In this document: positions 1-5,789 of the stretch, one piece after another
Layout: each line of letters opens with the position of its first letter
How positions within the stretch are numbered: position 1 is the stretch's first letter
NCBI GenBank assembly: GCA_011041825.1
Contig: DRAO01000166.1
Coordinates: forward strand, 1-7,924
Reading direction: 5' to 3'
Origin: Chloroflexota bacterium
GTDB taxonomy: Bacteria > Chloroflexota > Anaerolineae > SpSt-600
DNA length: 7,924 nucleotides
The notes under the pieces: model-generated
What the model saw: the letters and a program-made list of their open reading frames with translations, nothing else
The model's database searches: none
Told to the model about the DNA's origin: nothing
Program-made: the position numbers and the translations under genes

Positions 1-189
1 TATGTGGGGCTGAGGCATCCCAAACCAGGCTGCCAGCTTCTCCTGGGCGATGAAGGGAGTTCGTCCATCACGGGTGCGGCGTCCACCCCGCTGGGGGCCT
101 GGAACTTCCAAAAGGCGCAGGAAAAGCATCAGCATTCGTATCCGAAAGGGGTGGTCGTCGGCCAGGTGAAGGGTGAATTGTACCCTATT
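1..189 (-). CDS. Partial helix-turn-helix, transposase-like protein (runs off the window)
   Basis: An open frame on the minus strand runs from an in-frame TGA at 190-192 to the window edge and continues beyond it. It reads like real protein: an acidic/hydrophobic N-terminal part (LADDHPFRIRMLMLFLRLLE), a basic linker (GGRRTRDGR), then FIAQEKLAAWFGMPQPHI. The last stretch has the pattern of a helix-turn-helix in which AAWFGMPQPHI would be the turn and start of the recognition helix. Proteins of this kind include transposases and phage-type regulators; which one is not visible from 60 residues. No ATG, GTG or TTG precedes the conserved-looking start. The first in-frame ATG is at 133-135 with a poor ribosome site (CTG at 163-165 is the only earlier weak option). 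The 5' end may therefore be broken, or the true start may be 135. The function is a guess; that the stretch is coding is moderately supported. Confidence 0.42.
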
Positions 190-205
190 TCACGGGTTGG
201 CTCAA
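177..205 (-). promoter_or_regulatory. Possible sigma-70 promoter reading left
   Basis: On the minus strand, TTGAGC (200-205) is followed after exactly 17 bases by TACAAT (177-182), which are 4/6 and 5/6 matches to the consensus. Transcription would start near 170 and read into the partial gene at the left edge, leaving about 35 bases before the ATG at 133-135. It overlaps the upstream end of that open frame, so either the frame does not start there or this match is fortuitous. Confidence 0.3.
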
Positions 206-328
206 ATTCATTATGGGCAAACGCAGCCCCCTTTTTCGGCCCTATTACGGAGCTTGGAGGCCGGTTTCAGCTACCTGTATGTCCCCAACGTGATACGCTC
301 ACAAGGGCTTTGGGGGAGGTGTTTTTGT

Positions 329-356
329 GGGCAACGGCTTCGCCGCTGCTCTTTTT
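329..356 (+). terminator. Orphan intrinsic terminator-like hairpin
   Basis: Ten base pairs (329-338 with 342-351, including one G-T pair and one A-C mismatch) close a three-base loop, and five T follow at 352-356. This has the shape of a rho-independent terminator for plus-strand transcription. No plus-strand gene lies to its left in the window. It could block read-through towards the ferredoxin promoter just downstream, or be a remnant of a lost gene. Its loop strand contains GCTTCGC, the complement of the GCGAAGC found in three other hairpins here. Confidence 0.45.
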
Positions 357-367
357 CGACCAACTTT

Positions 368-395
368 TTGCGAAAAGCGAAAACTGTGATATAAT
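368..395 (+). promoter_or_regulatory. Extended -10 sigma-70 promoter for the ferredoxin gene
   Basis: TATAAT at 390-395 is a perfect -10 element and is preceded by TG at 387-388, the extended -10 motif. A TTGCGA at 368-373 (4/6 match) sits 16 bases upstream as the -35. The predicted start of transcription is 401-403, giving a leader of about 150 bases before the ferredoxin ATG. The -35 area also carries the repeated words CTTTTT and GCGAAAA, which could bind a regulator, but nothing identifies one. Confidence 0.62.
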
Positions 396-400
396 TTGGA

Positions 401-520
401 ATGCTTGGGACACATCCGCCTTCAAGGGAAGAGATGCCAATTCCCGTTGAAGCCTCAGGATTGAAGAAGGGCTCATCATTAAGGGATGAGCATTTCTGTG
501 GCAGCCCACACTGCCGTTAA
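401..520 (+). other. Candidate 39-codon leader ORF upstream of the ferredoxin gene
   Basis: An ATG at 401-403 falls on the predicted transcription start, as in leaderless messages, and opens 39 codons to a TAA at 518-520. A second in-frame ATG at 434-436 has an AAGGGA ribosome-like site at 424-429 and would give 28 residues ending FCGSPHCR, with two cysteines. Nothing known is recognised, and frames of this length occur by chance. The position between the promoter and the ferredoxin ribosome site, with the second ATG in a hairpin loop, is the only reason to list it. Confidence 0.2.
420..491 (+). promoter_or_regulatory. Two hairpins in the ferredoxin mRNA leader
   Basis: The first hairpin pairs 420-430 with 441-452: eleven base pairs with one bulged G at 446 and a ten-base loop. 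The second pairs GCTCATC (471-477) with GATGAGC (485-491): seven perfect pairs around a seven-base loop. Neither has a T run, so they do not look like terminators. They lie between the predicted transcription start and the ferredoxin ribosome site (AAAGGAGGTG, 536-545). They may stabilise the message or serve in control. No known riboswitch class is recognised. Confidence 0.38.
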
Positions 521-550
521 AAACTTAATCCTAGCAAAGGAGGTGCGGCG

Positions 551-772
551 ATGCTCAAGGTCACCATCAACCAAGAAGAATGCATCAGCTGCGGGGCCTG
601 CTGGTCCGATTGTCCGGAGTTCTTTGAGGAAAGCGAGGAAGGCACCAGCCAGATAGTTGAGCAATACCGGGTGGATGGTGACCCTACCCGTGGTGAGGCC
701 CCCGATAACCTGGAAGATTGCGTCAGGACGGCAGCTGAGGGATGCGCCGTGGAGGCCATCCAGATTGAGTAA
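551..772 (+). CDS. [4Fe-4S] ferredoxin, single-cluster type
   Basis: This 73-residue protein is a small soluble electron carrier. Cys11, Cys14 and Cys17 (CISCGAC) and Cys65 (GCAVEAI) are the expected ligands of one [4Fe-4S] cluster. Cys21 and Cys57 match by position the two cysteines that form a disulfide in Thermotoga-type ferredoxins; the eight-residue spacing from Cys57 to Cys65 is the same. About 18 Asp/Glu against four Lys/Arg make it very acidic, as is usual for the family. An extra loop of about 13 residues (around 41-53) lies between the two cysteine groups compared with the shortest members. The start is firm: AAAGGAGGTG at 536-545 lies six bases before the ATG. It has its own promoter and terminator, so it is probably a single-gene unit. 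Its redox partner cannot be named from the window. Confidence 0.95.
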   Translation: MLKVTINQEECISCGACWSDCPEFFEESEEGTSQIVEQYRVDGDPTRGEAPDNLEDCVRTAAEGCAVEAIQIE

Positions 773-801
773 CTTCCTGGGCGTGTGTGTCCCAACATTT
801 G

Positions 802-844
802 CACCTGTGGCGGCGAAGCTTCCCCGCCGCCACAGGTGTTTTTT
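802..844 (+). terminator. Strong intrinsic terminator of the ferredoxin gene
   Basis: Thirteen perfect base pairs (802-814 with 826-838), extendable by one G-C pair at 815/825, close a loop containing GAAGCTTC. Six T follow at 839-844. It starts 30 bases after the ferredoxin stop codon. The convergent gene on the other strand has its restored stop (TGA, 844-846) at the end of the T run, so the two transcription units meet here. On the minus strand the hairpin lacks a T run, so it may be less efficient in that direction. Confidence 0.9.
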
Positions 845-3116
845 CATCGCTTCCTTAGGTCGGCAGTTGCCCCCCTCACCTCTATTTCGGCCAGGATTAT
901 GGAATCGGCCCCGGCCACGTCCTCCGGTTCTACCAGAGGTAGGCGCTTGCCGGTAGCCATATCGTACCAGCCAAGCTCCAGCTTATAACGCCCGGACGGA
1001 GCAGAGGGAAGGATTGGCACTTCCCATTCTTCCACCCATCCCTGGCCGGGAGCCAGGCGGTGGAAGGTAATGCCGGTTCGGCATCCCGCTGTCCCCACAG
1101 GAAGTTGCCCTGGCTGGCATTGTATACTTCCCCTAACACGTGCACGAAGAGCACCAGGCGGACTTGCTCGGGCCTTCCGGCTTGCCAATGCATTGCTAGC
1201 TTAAACTTACCCCCAGGCTGATAGGGGCCTTCACCAAGTTTGTAACCCAGCAATCTGAGCCCACCTTCCCATTCAAAGGAAGTCCGTATCATCTCCCCTG
1301 GCCCGTAGGTTTGGGGTAAGGGCAGCTTTTCTAACTCCATAACCCCCAGTTTAACAGTCCCTTTTTCCCCTATCCGCAGCATTACAGGATAGCGGCCCGA
1401 TAAGGGGGGAGCTACCAGGGGGAAAAGTTCACAGCCCAGGGAACCCTTGAAATCACCGCTCAACCATTCAAAATCGCCGAGGGATAGGATGAGAGAGGCG
1501 GGCTCGCTTCCGCATACTAGGAGGGCCGTCTCATCGCCGGTCCGCATCCTGTGTAGCGGTATCCCGGCCTTGTAACGCCCTAAATCCTTAAGGAAAAGGG
1601 GAACGGCCTCTTGGGAGATGAAGGGCTTCCTCTCCAGGTCCCTCTTCCGGTAAAGAGTTAAGGTATGTGGCCCCACCCTGAAGGCAGCCACCTTATCTCC
1701 TCGCCTTTCCAGCCATCGGGTGACTTCCCGGCCCGGATCAGCACGGAGGGCATCGGGGTTCTGCACCAGCCAAAGCCCTCCGGACCGCTCCCACAGGGGG
1801 CCCAGGTATCCATCCAGCCATTCCTGGGAAAGCGGCTGGGCATTGGGGATTCCCACCCATTCCCCCGGGTAATGGGCAGCGAATACAGGCCAATCCATAT
1901 CGGTGTGGAGCACCACCCCCTCATCCTCTGCCCTGGTCAGGCGTAGCATTGCCCCTATGGAGATATAATCATCTTGGAGGTGACGCCCTGCATAATATTC
2001 GGGAAGCACCCACAGGGCAGTTGCTAACACCAGAAACGCACCTGCCATCTCCCTGCCCATTAGCGGTTTTGCTTCTTTCACGGCCCAGGCCATCAGTAAG
2101 GCAAAAGCCGGAAGGCTGAAGAGCAAATAGCGGGCCTCCAGGCGAGGGGTGTACAAGAACCCCCGGGGGATGGAGAGGAGATAAACGAATCCCAGAGGCA
2201 CCAGGAGGCAGCATAGAAACAGGCCCAGGTAAAAGGTCTTCTCCTCGCTCTTTGCTCGGAAATCCATACGAATTCCCGCCAATATTGCGCCCAGGACGAT
2301 TAAGGCGAACAGGCTCCATCCCGCCACCAAAGGGATATATCGCTCAAGGTAAGCCGGGGCTCCTGTGGTCAAGATGGTGGCCCAGAGCCAGAGGTAATGG
2401 GCAGGGGAAAAGGGCTCGGCCACCGACCAGGTCCGCATATGCTGGAGGGCGTAGAGGAACCAGGGGGCGAGGAGGCCGATTATTGCCCCTTGCAAGGTGC
2501 TCCAGCGGAAGAGCAGCTTCCAGCGGCGCTTCCAAATCAGCCAAGGGAAAACTGCCAAGTTCTCGGCAACCAGCGTCATTCCACTCAGGTAAAGGGTGTA
2601 AAGGGCGAGGGTGGTGGAGATGACATAACCCCAGGCGGCTTTCCTCCGTCCGGGGTTTTCCAGCCAGGCCATAAGCGCCCACACCGAGATGAAAGCGAAT
2701 AAGGCTGCCAGGGCGTACATCCGTATTTCCTGGCTCCATCGGATGGCGAAGCGGTGCAGGGCCAGGAGCAACGCTGCCCCCAGGGCTGCTTTCCATCCGC
2801 CCAGGCGTTTCCCCACCGGGACAGCCACGGCAACCATCAACAACCCGGCCCCCACGGAGGGGAAACGGAGCAGCCATTCCCCTTCGCCAACCAATGCCCT
2901 CCATCCGGAGAGGAGCCAGAAATACAGGGGAGGATGGGTATCGGCAGCTGTCCAGCGAGCTATCTCAGAGAATCCCTTGCGGATGGTCCAGACCGTCCAG
3001 CCTTCGTCCCACCATATGCTTTTGTCCCCCAGCAGGAGGAGGCGCAAGGCCCAGGCCAGCCACAATGCAAGTATGCAGGCGAAAGCGTGCAGGGAGCCGG
3101 TGGACTTTCTATTCAT
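844..3116 (-). CDS. GT39/PMT-like membrane glycosyltransferase, apparently frameshifted near its end
   Basis: This is a large GT-C membrane protein of the family that transfers sugars from polyprenyl-phosphate donors on the outer face of the membrane. After a first membrane segment (about 10-30) come WWDEGW with Asp37-Glu38 and DTHPPLYF with Asp59, the paired acidic and HPP motifs of PMT/ArnT-like enzymes. Many hydrophobic segments follow to about residue 370, then a soluble tail. The start is ATG 3114-3116, which overlaps the fabF stop by eight bases with AGGAA just before it; a longer frame from 3158 adds an unlikely basic stretch. The unshifted frame stops at 930 (728 aa). The second frame, ending at 844, holds a natural tail (GWVEEWEVPILPSAPSGRY) of the kind found in such proteins. 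One extra G in the CCCGG run near 1047 joins them into about 757 residues. The sugar and acceptor are unknown. Confidence 0.82.
1041..1052 (-). other. Apparent one-base deletion causing a frameshift in the GT39 gene
   Basis: On the coding strand, CTC CCG GCC AGG reads L-P-A-R and drifts into a poor tail (KNGKCQSFP). Adding one G to make CTC CCG GGC CAG GGA TGG reads L-P-G-Q-G-W-V and continues into a typical tail domain in the frame that stops at 844. The site is a short C/G run, where both real slippage and sequencing errors happen. The sequence alone cannot tell which. Confidence 0.65.
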
Positions 3117-4344
3117 ATTTCCTGAAGATGGTGGCGACATTCTGGCCGCCAAAGCCAAACCCGTTCACCATAGCAGTCCTGACTTTCATCTTGCGGGCTA
3201 CGTTGGGCACGTAATCCAGGTCGCATTCGGGGTCGGGTTCTTCCAGGTTTATGGTGGGGGGCACAATGCCGTCCCGGATGGAAAGCACAGCCGCCAGGGA
3301 AGAGACCGCCCCGGCTGCCCCCAGAAGGTGGCCTAACATAGATTTAGTTGCCGTAACCACCAGGCGGTAAGCGTGCTCGCCGAAGACCTTCTTTATGGCT
3401 TTGGTTTCAGAGACATCGTTGAGGGGGGTGCCGGTGCCGTGGGCAAAAATCACATCTATATCCTCGGGCCGCATACCGGAGTTCTCCAAGGCCAGACGCA
3501 TTGCCCGTGCCGCCCCATCTCCATCGGGGTCAGGGGCGGTGATGTGATAAGCATCAGCAGTGACTGCCCCGCCTACCACCTCGGCATATATGCGGGCACC
3601 TCTCTTTCGGGCGTGTTCTTCCCTTTCCACAATCATCACCGCTGCCCCTTCCCCGTACACGAAGCCACAGCGGTTTTTATCGAACGGCCTGCAAGCCTTG
3701 CAGGGTTCATCGTTAAAGCTAGCCAGGGCTCCCATCCTGCTCAGGGCTGCAAAGGTGATGGGTACATTGCCCGATTCGGTGCCCCCGGCAATCACGACAT
3801 CAGCTTCGCCTCGCCTTATTATGTGCAGGGCCTCCAGGAAAGCGTGGTTCCCACTGGCACAGGCCAAGGTGCTGGTTATCACTGGCCCTTTGGCGCCGGT
3901 AACGATGGAAACCACACAGGAGGGGGCGTTAGGCATTATGATGGGGATGAAAAGCGGGTTTACGAATCGAGGCCCTCTTTTCACGAAATTCAGGGTCTCC
4001 TGGTAAACCCCGGCTATCCCTCCACCTCCGGTGTTGAGGACCACCCCGACCCTGGTGGCGTTGTCTTCGGTTATCTCCAAGCCGGCATCTTTCAGGGCCT
4101 GCAGGGCAGCGGCCACGGCAAACTGGGTGCTGCGGCTGCTCCTCTTTATCATCTTGAAGTCCATATATTCCTCGGGGTGGAAATCCTTGACCTCAGCCCC
4201 GATGCGCACAGGGAGGTTAGAAGTGTCGAAGGAGGTTATAAAGCCTATCCCCGAGACTCCATTGACCAGGTTCTTCCAGAATTCCTCCACCGTATTACCA
4301 ATGGGTGTTATGGCTCCCAATCCGGTAATGACAACCCGCTCCAT
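3109..4344 (-). CDS. fabF: 3-oxoacyl-[acyl-carrier-protein] synthase II
   Basis: This 411-residue condensing enzyme adds malonyl-ACP to acyl-ACP, the elongation step of type II fatty acid synthesis in the cytoplasm. The catalytic set is complete: Cys162 in ACASGNHAF, His302 in AHGTGTPLND, Lys334 in ATKSMLGH and His339. The glycine-rich loop near the end reads GFGFGGQN (395-402), with Gln where most FabF proteins have Thr or His. The length fits the family. The start is ATG 4342-4344, giving MERVVITGLG, the usual N-terminus, with GGAGGGG a few bases upstream; an upstream in-frame start at 4389 would add 15 atypical residues inside plsX. The gene begins 22 bases after plsX and its stop overlaps the start of the glycosyltransferase, so all three are probably on one message. 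Confidence 0.96.
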   Translation of the reverse strand: MERVVITGLGAITPIGNTVEEFWKNLVNGVSGIGFITSFDTSNLPVRIGAEVKDFHPEEYMDFKMIKRSSRSTQFAVAAALQALKDAGLEITEDNATRVGVVLNTGGGGIAGVYQETLNFVKRGPRFVNPLFIPIIMPNAPSCVVSIVTGAKGPVITSTLACASGNHAFLEALHIIRRGEADVVIAGGTESGNVPITFAALSRMGALASFNDEPCKACRPFDKNRCGFVYGEGAAVMIVEREEHARKRGARIYAEVVGGAVTADAYHITAPDPDGDGAARAMRLALENSGMRPEDIDVIFAHGTGTPLNDVSETKAIKKVFGEHAYRLVVTATKSMLGHLLGAAGAVSSLAAVLSIRDGIVPPTINLEEPDPECDLDYVPNVARKMKVRTAMVNGFGFGGQNVATIFRKYE

Positions 4345-4366
4345 ACTTCCCCTCCAGACTGAGAAT

Positions 4367-5380
4367 TTAAGGTTGCGCTTGGGCTTCAAGCAAGCTCATT
4401 ACTCTAGCCAGCTCCGCCTCAATGGCATGGATAAAATTCCCTTCCACAGCCCGGCAGGCTGCCGCAATGGCTTTCTTAACGGCGGGAGCCTTAGAGCGAC
4501 CGTGTCCCACCACCATCACCCCTTTGACCCCCAGCAGTGGTCCACCGCCCAGGCGCTCCTCTACGCTTATCAGGTGGCCAAGCTCATCGGGGATGGCAAG
4601 GATAGCCGCATTTTCTGTAAGTTTACCTAATTTCTTCCTGAGCCAGTCCGATATTACTGTCCCCATTCCCTCGAAGAACTTTAGGAGGATATTACCTACA
4701 AAGCCGTCACAGAGCACAACGTTGGCCTTGCCAAGGGCCAGGTCCCACCCTTCTACATAGCCTATGAAGTTAAAGGGGCTTTCCTTGAGAAGACGATAGG
4801 CTTCCTTTGCCTGCTGATTGCCCTTGCCTTCCTCCGTGCCATTGGACAGGATAGCAACGGTGGGGTTTTCAACGTCCAGGAAGCAGCGGGCATAAGCTAC
4901 TCCCAGGGCAGCGAATTGGAGGAAATGACGGGGTTTGCAATCCACATTAGGCCCCAGGTCGAGGACAATCGTTTGCGGAGCGAAGAAGAAAGGAGCCCCC
5001 CCTCCCACTGGCCGTTCGATGCCCTCTAGAGTTCCAAATGTCCATAAAGCCGAGATCATAGCCGCTCCCGTGTGTCCCATAGTTACAGCAGCATCGGCCT
5101 GGCCTTCTCCGGCAAGCTTGGCGGCTATGAGCATTGAGGCTCGCCTCTTGGTCATCAATGCCCGGGCAGGGGGTTCTCCATCCACGATGAACTGGTCGGT
5201 ATGGTGGATGGAAATGGGAAGGCCTTGACTTTCCTCGGAGGTCAGGAGCGGCTCAATCCGTTCCCGAGGGCCTACCAATGTGATGGCGGCCAGACCTTCA
5301 CGTGCCGCTTCCAGGGCTCCTTTAACTATTTCCTCAGGGGCAAAATCTCCCCCCATTGCATCAAGGGCTATGCGTATCAA
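4367..5380 (-). CDS. plsX: Phosphate acyltransferase PlsX
   Basis: PlsX converts acyl-ACP and phosphate to acyl-phosphate, the donor used by PlsY; it works at the inner face of the membrane. At 337 residues it has the normal length. Family motifs are in order: ALDAMGGDFAP (5-15), GEGQADAAVTMGHTGA (91-106), LDLGPNVDCKP (140-150), GTEEGKGN (181-188), FIGYVEGWDLALGKANVVLC (205-224), DGFVGNILLK (225-234) and GGGPLLGVKG (278-287). GHTGA replaces the common GNTGA, and SNGTEEGKGN is a variant of the usual NIG-type motif, so it is a divergent member. The start is a TTG (5378-5380), supported by GGAGGTGA six to eight bases upstream and by the N-terminus matching the family exactly. It follows a 409-base gap and leads the plsX-fabF-GT39 unit. 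I could not find a convincing promoter. Confidence 0.95.
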   Translation of the reverse strand: MIRIALDAMGGDFAPEEIVKGALEAAREGLAAITLVGPRERIEPLLTSEESQGLPISIHHTDQFIVDGEPPARALMTKRRASMLIAAKLAGEGQADAAVTMGHTGAAMISALWTFGTLEGIERPVGGGAPFFFAPQTIVLDLGPNVDCKPRHFLQFAALGVAYARCFLDVENPTVAILSNGTEEGKGNQQAKEAYRLLKESPFNFIGYVEGWDLALGKANVVLCDGFVGNILLKFFEGMGTVISDWLRKKLGKLTENAAILAIPDELGHLISVEERLGGGPLLGVKGVMVVGHGRSKAPAVKKAIAAACRAVEGNFIHAIEAELARVMSLLEAQAQP

Positions 5381-5433
5381 GCCTCACCTCCACCTTCTCC
5401 CTTGCTAAAGTTTACATCAGCGGTTTGTTAAAC

Positions 5434-5524
5434 GAGAATTCCTGACGCCCTTGTTCACAAAAGGAGGGGTTATTTCTTCGACGGCGAAGCCGCCGTCGAA
5501 GAAATAACTTTCCTAGAGAATTCC
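5434..5524. repeat. Direct repeat GAGAATTCC flanking the first palindrome
   Basis: GAGAATTCC occurs at 5434-5442 and again at 5516-5524, on either side of the palindrome at 5469-5508. Nine-base direct repeats around a palindromic element can be target-site duplications, but the spacing to the palindrome is unequal (26 and 7 bases) and the word contains the palindrome GAATTC. Chance is possible. Confidence 0.3.
5469..5508. repeat. Perfect palindrome, 18-bp stem with a 4-base loop
   Basis: Bases 5469-5486 are exactly complementary to 5491-5508, with loop AAGC. The centre reads CGGCGAAGCCG. No T run follows on either strand (ACTTTCC to the right; CCCCTCC to the left on the minus strand), so it is not a classic terminator. 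It lies about 90 bases upstream of plsX, within the likely message or just outside it. It closely resembles the palindrome at 5650-5694. Confidence 0.85.
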
Positions 5525-5573
5525 GCAAAGGTGTCCCAGGCGGTTCACTGCTGAGCAAGTTATTTACATAGGA

Positions 5574-5751
5574 GGATGTTGAAAAAGTGCCACGCCGTTC
5601 TTCCTCAAAGGGTTCCCCCTGATGGGGGCGGGTTAAAAAGGCTTTTTGGGGTATCTTCTCGCACGGCAGCGAAGCTGCCGTGCGAGAAGATACCTCTTTT
5701 TCCCTTCTTTGCCTCACGGGTGGGGGTTGACCTCGGAATTTTTCAACGTCC
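5574..5751. mobile_element. MITE-like segment of about 178 bp with 13-bp inverted ends
   Basis: GGATGTTGAAAAA (5574-5586) and TTTTTCAACGTCC (5739-5751) are inverted copies with one mismatch. Between them lie 152 bases with no gene, including a CCCCC/GGGGG hairpin and a 21-bp perfect palindrome. Short length, inverted ends and no coding capacity are the marks of a miniature inverted-repeat element moved by another element's transposase. No clear target-site duplication is visible outside the ends (ATAGGA to the left, CTTTGG to the right), so the exact borders or the assignment may be wrong. Confidence 0.42.
5650..5694 (+). terminator. Perfect 21-bp hairpin with GAA loop, terminator-like to the right
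   Basis: Bases 5650-5670 are exactly complementary to 5674-5694 around a three-base GAA loop, so the core is GCGAAGC. TCTTTTT follows at 5695-5701, giving terminator shape for plus-strand transcription; on the minus strand, the direction of the neighbouring genes, CCCAAAAAG follows and there is no T run. It could therefore stop antisense transcription, form a structure in the minus-strand message, or simply be the core of the MITE-like segment around it. The palindrome is certain; its role is not. Confidence 0.6.
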
Positions 5752-5789
5752 CTTTGGACAGGAACATCCCTTACCGAAGAGCGCAGTTT

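Larger units (their letters stand above)
5381..5789. other. 409-base non-coding gap rich in hairpins and repeats
   Basis: No credible gene lies here; the frames that stay open are by-products of palindromes. It contains the plsX ribosome site (about 5381-5391), a 9-base direct repeat, two long perfect palindromes, a small CCCCC/GGGGG hairpin (5615-5628) and a pair of 13-base inverted repeats. It separates plsY-degV-thioesterase from plsX-fabF-GT39 and could separate them transcriptionally or act at the RNA level. The density of inverted repeats suggests insertion of small mobile elements. Confidence 0.6.

Noticed and set aside
4..450. A 148-residue open frame on the plus strand
   Set aside because: It overlaps the better-supported minus-strand frame at 1-189, runs through the ferredoxin promoter and the hairpin at 329-356, and does not read like a protein.
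267..509. An 80-residue minus-strand frame across the ferredoxin promoter and leader
   Set aside because: It covers a strong extended -10 promoter and two leader hairpins on the other strand and has no clear ribosome site or known motif.
3373..4362. A 329-residue open frame on the plus strand
   Set aside because: It is antisense to fabF, whose catalytic motifs are all present. The plus-strand product is low-complexity, rich in Gly, His and Tyr, and has no recognisable domain.
5412..5717. A 101-residue minus-strand frame in the hairpin-rich gap
   Set aside because: Its residues (for example LRRRLRRRR) come from the arms of the palindromes. It has no domain signature and does not look coding.
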